A stretch of DNA of 64,000 bases from Phallus indusiatus. Its lineage: Eukaryota; Basidiomycota; Agaricomycetes; Phallales; Phallaceae. The stretch lies in contig JAQFWX010000001.1 in NCBI GenBank assembly GCA_027605045.1, forward strand, positions 2,852,001 to 2,916,000, given 5' to 3'. Shown in pieces: positions 1-10,469 of the stretch. The notes below the pieces were generated by a model, which was given only the letters and a program-made list of their open reading frames with translations, searched no databases and had not been told where the DNA came from. Numbering within the stretch: position 1 is the first letter of the stretch; the number at the start of each line of letters is the position of its first letter. Made by a program: the position numbers and the translations under genes.

Positions 1-230
1 AGAATTTCATTTGGAGAAAGTACGGGAGCGGTAGAGGTTGAGAGGCTGGGGGGAAAGGGATGGGAATGTGGGTCGTCCGCATTGGGACCAGAGAGTGAAG
101 GTACAGAGTCAGGAGGACGGGAACTGGAATTGAGCATAGCGAGATTGGCAGCTTTTCGACCAGTGATGTGATACACCTTTCGTGGTCGACCTGGAGGACG
201 CTTTTGTGGTGCTCCAGGATCTAAAGACAT
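1..230 (-). CDS. AT-hook protein, N-terminal part, runs off the window
   Basis: An open frame starts at an ATG at 230-228 and stays open to the left edge (76 codons). The N-terminus carries a basic AT-hook motif, KRPPGRPRK, with the GRP core that inserts into the minor groove of AT-rich DNA. It is followed by a Ser/Pro-rich, low-complexity segment. The frame contains no stop. AT-hooks occur in fungal chromatin factors, transcription factors and some transposon-encoded proteins, so the specific role is unknown. The start could be an internal Met of a longer spliced gene. The hook is clearly visible; everything else is inference. Confidence 0.6.
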   Translation of the reverse strand, partial: MSLDPGAPQKRPPGRPRKVYHITGRKAANLAMLNSSSRPPDSVPSLSGPNADDPHSHPFPPSLSTSTAPVLSPNEI

Positions 231-880
231 AGGCAAAAAGTATTGAAAAGACGAAAAGTTGTTGTAAAGACGATATCAGTCTAAGAAATATAATGTGCAC
301 AAGAAAAACGAACTTAAGACAACGCATATATATCGAACGGGGCCGTCCAGGGTCAAATCCTTTAGGAAAACTAGTCTCAGTGTTATATATCGTCTTGTAC
401 GTGTGGTGGAATGTCTAACATCGTTCATTTTTTGTCAATCGTTGTATACGTATAGACCAATAAGGACGAATTTTTGAAATACTTACAGATTTACGAAACT
501 TAGTGAATTAACTTGACTCGGATGCCTCGTGGTGCGGTCCCGGGTTTCAATCACCGGGCCCGGAATCCACGAGCGTAATTGAGCCATGCATGAGGCAGAT
601 CGGTATACCTCGTGTAGAGATCATCACCCAAAACCAAAACCACCCAGGGACGTATGAATAACCCGACCCTGAAAACACGAGTGAGATAACGAGCACGAGC
701 AAGAAACTAAAACTTGTGAGCCCCAAAACAGGACAGGCACTTGATCCAGGCAGTAAAATACGAAGACAAATTTCAAAAGCAAGTTGCAGTGTTGGACAAA
801 GTCACGTCGTTCACTCATTGACTCAGGAGTCAGGGCAAAGGCGCGTGGTGTAAAAACGCACGGATATGTAATATTGACTA
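231..880. other. Non-coding stretch between the AT-hook ORF and tandem repeats
   Basis: No convincing reading frame. AT-rich, with one GC-rich hairpin at 526-573 (listed separately). It may hold the promoter of the minus-strand AT-hook ORF. Confidence 0.4.
526..573. repeat. GC-rich inverted repeat (48-nt hairpin)
   Basis: CTCGTGG at 526-532 pairs with CCACGAG at 567-573. An inner stem of about 8 bp (GGTCCCGG with CCGGGCCC, one mismatch) closes a 10-nt loop. It resembles a tRNA T-arm locally, but the loop is too long and no other tRNA arm is present. Function unknown. Confidence 0.55.
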
Positions 881-1310
881 ACCTGAAAGCATGAGGAGGG
901 AAAATATATGCCCGGAAATATTAGTTTCGGTTCGAAGATAAATACGTAAAGCTTAGTGAAAAAATGAGTATGTCAAATGGAACAATGCCTCATAAAACGA
1001 ACCTGCACACATGAGGAGAAATGACTCGGTCCGGAGAATAATACATAACCTCATTAATCCCTGTAAACCTATGAGTATGCTGAACGGAACGTCCATAAAC
1101 GAACCTGCAAACATGAGGAAAGAGGTTTCGGTCCGGAGAATACTACATAAATCTTTGAACCCTGTAAATTTATAGGGTATACTGAGCGAAACGTTCATAA
1201 ACGAACCTGCGAACATGAGGAGAAGTTTCGGTCCGAAAATTATACATAAAATCTAGACAGTATGGGTATGACTTGGATAATATACAAAAGGTCGTGCTAA
1301 AAATACTAAC
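881..1310. repeat. Four to five tandem ~100-bp repeats
   Basis: The segment ACCTGC(A/G)..ACATGAGGA recurs at about 881 (diverged), 1001, 1103, 1204 and 1309. Each is followed by a TCGGTCCG(G/A)A element and a CATAAAC element, giving a period of roughly 100-105 bp. On the minus strand each unit reads like an intron (GTAT..CGGACCGA..ATGTTTGCAG, about 40 nt) plus about 60 nt of open sequence. The repeats could therefore be tandemly duplicated small exons, or simply a minisatellite. Confidence 0.6.
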
Positions 1311-2210
1311 CTGCAGACACGATGCAATAACCATTGTTCCCAAACAGACAACCAAAATCTTCTCGCGGAAGTACGAAGAGAAGATATCCTGAGCCCAGAT
1401 GATGTCAGGGCGTGTGTAGATCTAGCGAAAAAGATGTGCGAATTGAGGAACAAACTTACGTTTCTTAGAAATGGGGACAAGGAAAGCCGCAAGCGATTGC
1501 ACGGATTGCACAGACACTCGCGAAATGATAGGAAAGCCGGAAGCCGTAACCTGTATAAAGCGTCGGAACTTTGTTGATCGTGAGTTCGGGGCCCAAACTG
1601 CCTTTGACACTTACTCCTGCTAATCTTTGGAAATTACGTTCTCTTCCCGTCTGAGGCGATGTCTGTAAGCTTATTCTTTGTCTTGCTTTACTTCAAACTT
1701 ACCTTGAACATGAAAAGAATAGGGAATCCACGTTATACTCTGATACGACGCTGGTTACTTCGGATTTTGACGTTTTCGGTGACGAGACAATAAGTGAGAT
1801 TCTGGGAAGTGTGGGGAGTACAGAACCTAGCGATGATGAAGCTAGTCGTGACTTTCGCGAAGTAGTTTTGACGCTGATAATGGATGAAAATTGGAATTTA
1901 ATTAGGTGGAAATTCTTACCAGAGAGACAGCGCAATGAGAGCCATCAGCGCAGGGTGAAAGAGCTGTAAGTAATAAGGCGCAATGTTTTAAGATATGATC
2001 TGATGGTTTGCTTGAAAGTATGATCGTGCTCACCATGATATTACGAAACCTAGTATCCGTAAGTTTGCTTATTTGTCTCACAAAGCGTGTAACTTACCAG
2101 CCCAATAGTTAATTCGTGATTCAGATTTAGGAGACGATGAGGCGGAGGTGGCTGAAGAGGAGATGATCGCTGCAAGTCTGACAGAGAACGTTGGAATTAG
2201 TTCGGAATAG
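1290..2210 (+). CDS. Probable spliced gene, product not recognised
   Basis: Three plus-strand open segments look protein-coding although none begins with ATG. About 1309-1582 is rich in Lys/Arg/Asp/Glu, with the stretch REDILSPDDVRACVDLAKK. About 1703-1971 is acidic and contains SDFDVFGDETISEIL. About 2122-2210 is a short acidic C-terminus ending VGISSE and a stop. Good donor/acceptor pairs lie between them, for example a ~50-nt intron near 1664-1716. A competing minus-strand reading exists at 1340-1610, so the strand is only probable. I recognise no domain. The acidic C-terminus suggests a nuclear or transposon-associated protein, but that is a guess. Confidence 0.4.
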
Positions 2211-2337
2211 ATTTAATCGCGATCACGCCTCTAACTTTGGTTTCCCATGTTTTTTATTCATTCGCACACATGTTGTTTATCGTAACTAAAGTCGCGCGAG
2301 CAGAGCGATAGTAAAAGCCGCTTTTTACTGATACTAC

Positions 2338-2580
2338 ATGTTAACGCCAGTGTTTCGTGCCTCGGGAACATTTTTCGTAGGATATACTAATATGAGGCTA
2401 TCTTTTGATCAAAAAATTAGTCAAATCCATCGAGAGGAAGAGGAGAAAATGAAACTCATGACAGTTAAGGCTCCTTATCTGGGACGGAATATGTTCCCGG
2501 GTGAGACCGAAAGTGTTCCATATTCAGCGTTGTATTGGTACAGGGATTTGGACCATTTTACCCTGGATGAGCTATTCTAG
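2338..2580 (+). CDS. Small hypothetical ORF (80 aa)
   Basis: An 80-codon frame with an ATG and a central EEEEK patch, followed immediately by the hairpin-rich 2640-3070 stretch. No known domain. It could be a small gene, a last exon, or chance. Its purine-rich 3' side before a possible LTR start would also fit the end of a retroelement interior. Confidence 0.25.
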   Translation: MLTPVFRASGTFFVGYTNMRLSFDQKISQIHREEEEKMKLMTVKAPYLGRNMFPGETESVPYSALYWYRDLDHFTLDELF

Positions 2581-2920
2581 GGACGGTCTGGAATGTTTTC
2601 GACAACGGAAAGTGTTCAGGGTTGAGGACAGAAAGGGCTGATGTAAGGGACAGGTGTCGCCGGAGGCCGAGACTGTCAGGGACTGTGGAAATCCCCTTAC
2701 GGACAGTTGAAAGACGCTCGGGGAATGTCCCACGACATTATTATGTCATGCATCCGTCAGAGAGTATATAGACTCTAAGCCTTGTTGGAATTTGCAGTCT
2801 CGCGCGTCAACACACGCACCCACAACAGTCCATTCCAGTCTCGCCGTACCGGACTATTTCTCATTTATATTTTTCCCATGGTCATTTTTCTTATATAGTT
2901 TGTATTCCATATTTGAGTAC

Positions 2921-2943
2921 TTCAGTTGTTTCCCACAACTGAA
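2921..2943. repeat. 23-nt perfect hairpin, copy 1
   Basis: TTCAGTTGT and ACAACTGAA are exact inverted arms around a TTCCC loop. An identical copy lies at 3032-3054. Two identical hairpins 111 bp apart suggest a functional or duplicated element within the candidate LTR. Confidence 0.8.
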
Positions 2944-3031
2944 GTGTACGTCTATTTTCTTTAGTCTCATTTATCATTCATAGCTAATGTACCGTAGTTT
3001 ACTTTGTTTATTCAGGTACATTATATATTAG

Positions 3032-3054
3032 TTCAGTTGTTTCCCACAACTGAA
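3032..3054. repeat. 23-nt perfect hairpin, copy 2
   Basis: Identical to the hairpin at 2921-2943: 9-bp arms and a 5-nt TTCCC loop. It sits 16 bp before the junction with the tandem array. Confidence 0.8.
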
Positions 3055-3070
3055 GTTTTACTTCGTTTAT

Positions 3071-3690
3071 TCAGATTCTAGAAGCCTCAACATATTCATA
3101 ACTGATGTATTCGAAAAATGCCTTGTGTTATCATTTTCTTGAGATGATGTGTTTCACTCGGATGTATTTTATTTATAAGCTTTCGGCCCAGTCCTTGTGC
3201 AGCAAGCTTTCATTCCGTACTGTCATTATAATCAAAAGATGTCCTTATATATTAGTATATCAAACGGAATCAAAGGTTGGGATTATAAAAGAGTGAAACA
3301 GAAGCCTAGCAAGTGTCCGATTACAAGTTACACACGAGTACTTTTGTACGTAACGCAGCACATGCGCACGCGCATCCAAATTTAGAGCAAAGTCGATTCA
3401 ATGATCTAATCAATGCAGCTGATACGTGCGCCTCAGGAGCGAACAGAGAAGATAAGGGAATCAGCGGATGTGTGTTCAGAGGGAAAAATAGAAGGGAAAC
3501 ATTGTTGTTGTATTTGTAAGATAAAGAGAAAGTTTTTATATACATGATTTGTGGGATTTCCGGGAATATGGAATGGTGCTAAAATGTAATCTAAAAACAA
3601 TGGAAAAGGCTAAGAGTTTAATTGCGAACGGGTGAAAGGTACAAAAATAATCCAATTTGGCAAAAGATTGACAGACCGGCGCATATACCG
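3071..3690 (+). pseudogene. 3' flank of a lost DUF6533 copy
   Basis: The sequence matches the region that follows every DUF6533 stop codon in this window (AACATATTCATAACTGATG.. and TCCTTATATATTAGTATATCA). No coding exon is left, so the gene body was replaced by the material at 1-3070. The stretch is non-coding and ends in the C-terminal tail of the first GH16-like copy. Confidence 0.6.
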
Positions 3691-3699
3691 AGCGCTGAC

Positions 3700-4965
3700 T
3701 AATCTACGTGTAGCCTGTTTGCGCAAGCAACACAGCCCCTAGCAACGGAGTAAGCGTAGCACTCGTTCCATAAGAAGATGCAAATCCCAGATGAACCAGA
3801 CCCTGAGGAACCCGATCCGATTCCAATTGAACTCGTTCCTGAACCAGAATTGGGACCAAAAGAGCTAGTATGAGATACAGTAGGATTAGTAGCAGCAGCA
3901 GGGTCATCAGTCTGAAAAATCTTGCTGAATTTGATTTCGAAACAGGCGTTATTGTATCCGGATGGAAGGCCGATTTAAAAGTCGTTTTGAAAGTCGTTTT
4001 AGGATATGCTTGGCACGTTTCATTAAAATGGAATTACCCGCGCTGTGAAATGGATTGAAATGAAAGAGGCTATAGTGATCGAAATTTTACAAGTCTCCGC
4101 ATAGCGTGATAGCCAAAATAAGTTATTGAGGGGCGAAGAACTCGTTGATACATATTGCGTCCTTGAGGTTGGTATAGCGGTTGGTCAATCATGGTGGTAT
4201 CTATAATTTTGCGCTTGCTAAGTGCAGATAGAGGCTATACTTGAGCAATGTGCAAGAGGAAATCTCAATGAAAGGACACAATGATAAAACGAGAGAGAAC
4301 TTTACATTGAGAAACCAAATTGCGATGTAAGCATCGGTGTATTTGGTGATGAAGATTACTCCGCCGTTTGCTTGCTGAATCAACTCTAAATGTGTTTGGT
4401 CAGATGAGGCGGCTTTGGTTATTTTTGTTTGTCGCAGAGCAGTCGGGCGAGAAGACGTTGCGGGCGAATATGGCGGATTTGTTAAGGCTTCCTGTATGAA
4501 AGAGGCGTGAAGATGAAATGTATGAAGTAGGACAGAAGAGCGAACGGACCGAGTTGATGTACAGGGCCTGAGCAACAACGGCGAGATTGACGTTCTCGAG
4601 TATGTTCAGTCAGACACTATAACAGATTAGAGTAATCTTGTCTCAAGCATGGGGCGTATGTACCTGTCCAAACGGCGCGTGCATCAACAGTCCAAAAAAA
4701 TTCCCTCAAACATGGATATGCGGACATTATTCCGTTTATCATTTTACGGTAATTTGGTTATATCATAACTGCATTACTGGCGCTGTTGACCAGAAACTGT
4801 TTGCTATTCCGGCTTTGCTCGATACGAGGATAATCTTGGCTTTGGTTAGCTTGTCAAATAAATAGGCGGACATTAGTTTCTGCGGTACGGATAGCTGAAG
4901 TGGAGGACGTACAATTATCATGATACGCCCAGATAAAAGTTTGGATCTGTGTTGGAAATTGTCAT
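3700..4965 (-). pseudogene. GH16-like protein, copy 1 (degenerate)
   Basis: Minus-strand remnants in order from 4965: a short first segment (YDxDPNFYLG type), a segment ending ..AVW at a GT donor near 4670, LENVNLAVVAQALY near 4590, NGGVIFITKYTDAYIAIWF near 4350, and a Ser/Gly-rich tail near 3740-3880 (SFGPNSGSGTSS). The aromatic KYT..IAIWF strand is typical of fungal GH16 beta-glucanases. The catalytic EVDTFE stretch seen in copies at 22.8 and 26.8 kb is deleted here, and frames shift between segments, so this copy is dead. Segments are clear; family assignment is by remembered motifs. Confidence 0.5.
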
Positions 4966-5164
4966 CTGCAAAGGTCAAATTCATTATGTTGACGTGGAAT
5001 TTGATCCGTATAGGTTATTCACATTAATTAAGATGCGTGTAGCCATGCAATACTGTCAATTTCGTCGTCTTTTGAGTTGGTGGATCAGGGAATGTTACGC
5101 GTTGCAGTGTTGCGGCGTTACACGCGTACGACACCAACACAACACTTACACTCGTCAGTCATTG

Positions 5165-7589
5165 TAGCATACCACATGTTTCGTTGAACCCGATGGGATA
5201 GTCTGTACTGTAAAAAGAGAGATAAGCTAAATGTGAGAGAGCACGATTATGCAGCAAGCTTACGCGTGATATCGAGAACGAGCTCTTGAGATTGAAAAAC
5301 TCGTGTAGAACTCATCACTACCTTATCTAGGTTGACGAGCGGTTCGCCAGTCTCGATAGTATCCAGCGATGGGGTGGGTTCAATGCACAGCGTGGAGGGT
5401 GTACTTGAGTGCTGGTCAAGAGGTATTCTCAATCAATCAACACAATAAGACAAAACAAGAGGACTTCACACCGAAGAACTAGTTTGCAATATGGGAATCA
5501 GTATATTTGATGACGAACATTCCTCCACCATTTGCAGGGCAACTCGGCTCCGAACGCACCTGTCTGCTATCTGAGACGATGCAGACTTAATTGTTTCGTC
5601 TGTCGCAGAACAACCAGGCGAGGAGACGTTACTGGTGACCATGGCGGTTTTGTTGAGGCTGCACCCCTCGATGAGAGAGGCATGAAGATGGACTGCCCGA
5701 AGGTGGATACGAACAGACCGAGATGATGTGTAAGGTCTGAGCAATAACGGTGAAATTGAGGTTCTGAAATGTCCACCATGCGGGGTCAAGCACTAAAATA
5801 GATTAGAGAAAAGATGAATTAATAGCTGTTATAGTCTTGTCTCATGGATGGGCGTACCTGAGTCCAAACCGCGTGTGCGACAACAGTCCAAAACACTTCC
5901 TTTTGACGTCGAAATTCGGACAGTACTCCGTTTATCGTTGAATGGAAATTTGGTTATAATTATCATTGCCTTAGCGGCGCTGTTGACGAGTGAGACGGTT
6001 TGCTATTCTGACTTCGTTCGATACAAAGATGATATCACATTTGGTTAGGTTGTTGACTCAGTAGGTGGACATGGTATGTAACTAGAGGCGTCTGGGGACG
6101 CAGACCCCTTGCATCCAGGATTACATCAAAGTATTTATCATCATTGGTTATGTATGAAATCCCCACGGACAATGATACTTTTTTTGTCCCAAGCGGTTAT
6201 GTTACTACAAGCAAGCAGAGTGATTAGTTATAGTATCTAGTATTTCCTCGTTATGATATGTTGAGTATCCCAATTTTTTTCCCAACCGAAACCCAACTCA
6301 CCTTCACAAATATATACTGCACTGCATCCAACTACTTTTTAATCTCAGGTGAACAAGTCACATTCCCCCCTTCGGACGTTTTCCGGTACAGTATGTGTAT
6401 GGCCACCATGATCCCAGATAAAGTACACACGGTCGAGGGTGTAACTGGTTCCACCACCATTCCCCAGCTACAGGAAATTTCTGAAAATCAACGATGAGAT
6501 CTTTGGGGCTGAGGGAACGAAACGGTCTAATTCAATGACCGAAGAATGTTTATCGCCGATCTTCCTGGTCTGGAGAGACAATTTTGGGAGCACAAAGAAA
6601 GGGTACTTTCGACGTTAAAACCTTTCTGTGAGAACTTGTCCGAGATTCGTTGATCCACGCCTTATCGGATGCTCGTTGTTGTAGAGTACCGATTGAGAAC
6701 AGGGACACGGCATGTATCTGCGTAACATAAATCTTATTCATTACAGCAGCTTTCAAGGCGGTGAGTATAGAACCAAACCGTGAAATACTTTCACTCATTT
6801 GGATAGAAGTTTAGAATCGTATTTAATGGGCTGTATGTGGCTGTGACGACCTCGATTCTTTTTACCCGGGAGTCATCAACTGACTTGGCGAGTATGTGGA
6901 CGTTCTCTAGTTCACGTTCCGTATAATAGGATGACGCACGCGCAATTTGTGTTCCTGAGAAGAGAAGAAGCTGAGCAAGACAGTTGGGAATCACCTTATT
7001 ACGGCCTGGATCTTTTCAAAGGCATGCACATATACAACTAACATTTTGGTGAAAATCCATCTCGCAAACGGAACTCTGGGCACATTGGAGAAAATTTACC
7101 TAGATCCTCGAGAACCCATTATCCCAAGCCAGTGCTCTAATTTTTCTCTGACGCGTGTCCTCCAAATCCAATAAAGCTCAATAATCTTCTGGAAGGAATT
7201 CTACCCGTGGAATTATGGGACAACGTGTACTTCCTACGAGAATTCAAAGAAATTTGTTTACAGAACCAATGGACAGAAATTTTCACGATTTCGATGTATT
7301 ATTAGAAAGATTGAATGCGATATCAGCAGTGAGATAAAAGGACACTATTAGACGAGTTGTACTTCACGCGAGTGGAAAGGCCTCAGGTGCGCGCTACAAA
7401 GTATACGTGTAATCGACGATACACACAAATAAATAAAAATAGGAACAAGCAACATGCAGATGGAAGCAAATTAAACGGGACGGTGAGCCCTTGCTGGATG
7501 CAAGGGAATTAGTTTTCTGCAGTACAGATGTCTGAAGCCGGGGACGTACAGCTGAATAGAACTTAAAAATCTGCGTCATGAATCGTCAT
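5165..7589 (-). pseudogene. GH16-like protein, copy 2, split by a 1.4-kb insertion
   Basis: Minus-strand remnants: a 5' part at about 7500-7589, then foreign DNA (6073-7497), then the rest at 5165-6072. Recognisable parts are the segment ending ..AVWTQ at about 5850, GCSLNKTAMVTSN..CSATDE at about 5600-5680 (disulphide region), the DTIETGEPLVN strand and ELVLDIT at about 5290-5360, and FNETCG at about 5180 behind an acceptor site. It is a close relative of the copy at 59.17-60.25 kb. Frameshifts and the insertion make it non-functional. Confidence 0.5.
6073..7497. mobile_element. Unclassified ~1.4-kb insertion in GH16 copy 2
   Basis: The sister copy at 60.16 kb runs straight through (GGTACGTAATTGGTTTTCTGC). 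Here the same sequence is interrupted after GGTATGTAACTAG and resumes at GGAATTAGTTTTCTGC. CCCTTGCATCCAG near the left end (about 6108) is inverted as CTGGATGCAAGGG at the right end (about 7494). The flanks AACTAG/AATTAG could be a 6-bp target duplication with one change. Inside are only short frames on both strands (about 6258-6497 plus; 6550-6994 minus) that I do not recognise. It may be a non-autonomous DNA transposon carrying captured sequence. Confidence 0.5.
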
Positions 7590-7879
7590 TTGCAAAGGTC
7601 AAAATCAATCTATTGACGCGAAGTTGATCATAATATGAACATTCACATGAATTAGCATGCGTAGCCACGCAAATTTTTCAAGTTTGTCGTCTGTTGAGTG
7701 GGTGGATCGTGGGCAAACGCGAGTTCAATGCGTTACTACCCACCTCATTTCCTGAGTGTCATTATGTTCCAGAACGAGTTTTATAATCATAGGCATCGCC
7801 ATTTATGTCGTCGCGGTCGATGGTAACGCCAGTGCCAATATAACTGAATGAATCAGAATGGGGTTCCTCCGCTTTTAGA

Positions 7880-8860
7880 AGTGGGATATAGCGACCTCTG
7901 ACGAAGGTATATCCAATGTCTCACGCTGTCACCTTACCCCGAAGTTCAACGTACTGAGGAAGTCGCGAAACCAGATTCTTCTGGGTCTGCCGTAATTTCC
8001 TCTGTCTAAATGGGACTTCATAGACTCATCCCACTTCAGAGTACGATGGCTTCCGGTGAACGTCCCAATGTCCACTGGTATCCATTAATGGGCACTAAAG
8101 GGACTTGGTGGAATCAGTTCGCTGTTAGTAGCACGGTCTCGCGCAGCCAGTGGAGTCCACTGGATGCTAGCAATTACTACTGAGTTTGATGAGTATTCGC
8201 AAATGTAGCGATATGGTGAAAGAGGAGAGGAAAATGCTGTGAGAGGTATTGAATTTTGTAACTCCTGGATGTAACTCAGCCTGTTAGATCGCTGCAGATA
8301 AAAATCCTATGGGTGCTGTATGTAAATATGTAGCTGACTCCCGTATGCGAATGCGTGGAGGTCCGGGCGTCAGTTAATTTATTAAACGCTTACTGCCAAC
8401 CACAGAAATCCAAGTATATAAAATGGGGGAAGCCTTCTAACTCTACTTTGAAAGGATAGGGCAAGAGGGGACTTGTCTTCAAACTTAAATTCGATTTACA
8501 GTGTAGAAATCCATTGAGATCCATTGAAAACTAATAGCAATTACTGGTCTTGCCCAATACGCTTTATTATAATGCATCGGTAACTACCGGTTACGACTAT
8601 ATTTAGGTTGGTACATGACTTAGCTAATAGGTATCATTAGTCGGGCTACTATGCCCCGTGGTACCTGATGTCGGCTATTGCGACATTTACTAGAAGCGGA
8701 GTTACTGCCACTTCACATGTACATTCTGATTACCTCGTGTCGTTGACGCCAAAGTTGGCGCAATGTTGCAAGACTTATTCCAACATTGTGCCTGAGCTCA
8801 CTGAGGATCAGATTCCTTCCAGTACCAACACCACCTTTTTCCCGTACTTTATTTGTCGTT
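7880..8860 (+). pseudogene. Hsp20-like relic, copy 1, split by a hAT-like insertion
   Basis: Plus-strand fragments: PEVQRTEEVAKPDSSGSAV at about 7939-7995, then, after the 669-bp insertion, a frame reading TCTF-stop-LPRVVDAKVGAMLQD at about 8716-8790. The second fragment matches the Hsp20 signature in which a phenylalanine-rich strand is followed by LP..VDA..I.A.L.DG. In-frame stops make it a pseudogene. It lies upstream of DUF6533 copy A, as in other units. Confidence 0.5.
8039..8707. mobile_element. 669-bp hAT-like non-autonomous element
   Basis: CCACTTCA occurs immediately left (8031-8038) and right (8708-8715) of this segment. The sister unit at 60.77 kb has a single uninterrupted CCACTTCACACGCACATTC. 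An 8-bp target duplication is the hallmark of hAT transposons. Ends GAGTACGATGGCTTC and (inverted) CAGTAACTCCGCTTC share imperfect terminal repeats. No transposase frame is visible, so it is a MITE-like passenger. Confidence 0.7.
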
Positions 8861-9790
8861 TTCTCGCATTCATATCCATGTGTTGATATGCGTATTGTGT
8901 TTCTCAGTGTATGTCATTCCTTTTGCTCATCAGTATCAAAGTGATGTTCAAATTAGGATAAAACAGCCACTGAAAGGACACCCACTCGTACTCACGAAAC
9001 AGGTGATAAGATTTCCCGCCACAAAAACCGACAACACTTACGTGACTAGTCACGACTCTAAGTCGTGCAGGTGAAAGGAGAAATCCGCAATTGAGTTCTA
9101 GCGATTCAAAGTCCATTGATTGTGTTTTGTTCTAAATGAATATAATACTTCTTGACAACGAAAAACAATATCCTGCTTGAAAACAACGATGATGAGAATA
9201 TATTGAAAAGCTGATCTTGGTATTTGGTACCCAAGGCTTAAGAAATCAACAACATAAACGACGAATCGAGGCGTTCCCTGGACTCATTTTCTTGGGGCGA
9301 AACAGAGCTGAGGCTTGAGCTTGAGGTCTTGTGAGTCTGATCATCGTCATCATCCATCAATCGTAAAGGTCTCAGCCTCCCTGAAGCACATTGTGAGTCC
9401 TATAAATGCGTCAAAGGGTTACTGAATTCCTATCAATGATTACTTGTCAAACTCAGCAATTTATTCTTCCAGAACCGTTGGGACTCCGTCTTCGTCATTG
9501 ATCAGAGCACATTCACAAATAAGGTGGGTGACAAAATGTGCAAAATGACCTTAATCGAGCTGAGGATAGAAAGTTGAAGAGACAGATAGGTTGTTGACGA
9601 AGATATTTTTAGGGTAAAATCATGCAGTTACGGTTGACAAGATCAATGTGGACATCCGCTTTTGCCTTAGCTCGGTTGGGAGTGTTCATTAAAAAGCGTG
9701 TGTTCGTTTCTCTTATCCTTGGTCTACAACTCAACCCAAAAGCTACATATCAATTCGTCCTCGCATCATTGCACTTCCCACTTGAAGAAA
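8861..9790. other. Conserved inter-gene spacer and presumed DUF6533-A promoter
   Basis: Shared with the stretches before copies D and I. It contains block CGTTTTCTCGCATTCATATC, the block around AAGAAATCAACAACATAAACG, and the segment just upstream of the DUF6533 ATG. No convincing gene. Presumed to hold the 3' end of the Hsp20 relic and the promoter/5' UTR of the following DUF6533 gene. Confidence 0.4.
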
Positions 9791-10469
9791 ATGAACAATA
9801 GTATCGCCAATTCTACATTTATCAGTAGCGTGGACGTCTCCGAACTGATTCAAACAGAGTATATTTAGTAGGGTTCTACATCTTCAATATTTAATATCAA
9901 GTATTAATTATAAGGCGTTAGTTATCTCACGACGCTTATATGGTGTGCCCTTCTAGGTACGTTGTCTCGTTTCCAACAGGCCAAATGAACAGTCGAGTTT
10001 AATATACAATCCTAGGCCTACTTATTTATACTACGACATTGGCTATACCACAAGAAATGGTATATATGTGGCTATCACCAAAACCTTTCAGCATTCCAAA
10101 TTTGCTTTATGCCTTTACAAGATATGCAATTGTTTTGGATCAAGCACTTCTTTTCGGGTTAAACTTTTTGACAGTCACGGTAAGCATTATGGGTCATGAA
10201 GTAACAGTGCCTACAAGCAGTGTTTACAACTTTTCCCTTCAGTCAATACGGTAAGACATGATGATTATTTCACGGTTATGAATTTAAAAAGCACAAAGTT
10301 GGTGTATCATATTGTATAATATGCAAACTGCTGCAGGTACTTTGGGATACGTTGGTGTTCAAGGTTGGAAGAGCATATAGCCTATGAATGTCCCTAAAAA
10401 TATTTGTTCAGGCTTGCTAATCGCTCGAGCATACTCATTGTGTAAAGGGAACAAGGTCATGGCAGTAAT

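Larger units (their letters stand above)
2640..3070 (+). repeat. Possible LTR end or promoter-like hairpin region
   Basis: Begins near TGATGTAAGGG after a purine run and ends TTTATTCA directly against array sequence (GATTCTAGAAGCCTC, the conserved 3' flank of DUF6533 genes). It contains a TATA-like AGTATATAG at about 2763 and two copies of a 23-nt perfect hairpin. The abrupt junction at about 3070 means foreign DNA was inserted here; a TG..CA-bounded LTR of about 430 bp is one explanation. The left partner LTR would lie outside the window, so this is not proven. Confidence 0.35.

Noticed and set aside
526..573. Possible tRNA or T-arm
   Set aside because: The stem-loop has a 10-nt loop, and no acceptor, D or anticodon arm can be placed around it.
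881..1310. CRISPR-like array
   Set aside because: Repeats are long, diverged and without unique spacers, and this is a eukaryotic sequence.
1170..1610. Minus-strand gene with FSSYFREKILVVCLGTMVIA
   Set aside because: Reads reasonably, but the plus strand of the same bases gives a longer stop-free, charged frame (REDILSPDDVRACVDLAKK). Not called as a separate gene.
2338..2580. Copia-type pol end before a 3' LTR
   Set aside because: The short frame has no RNase H or other pol motif, so only a weak ORF was listed.
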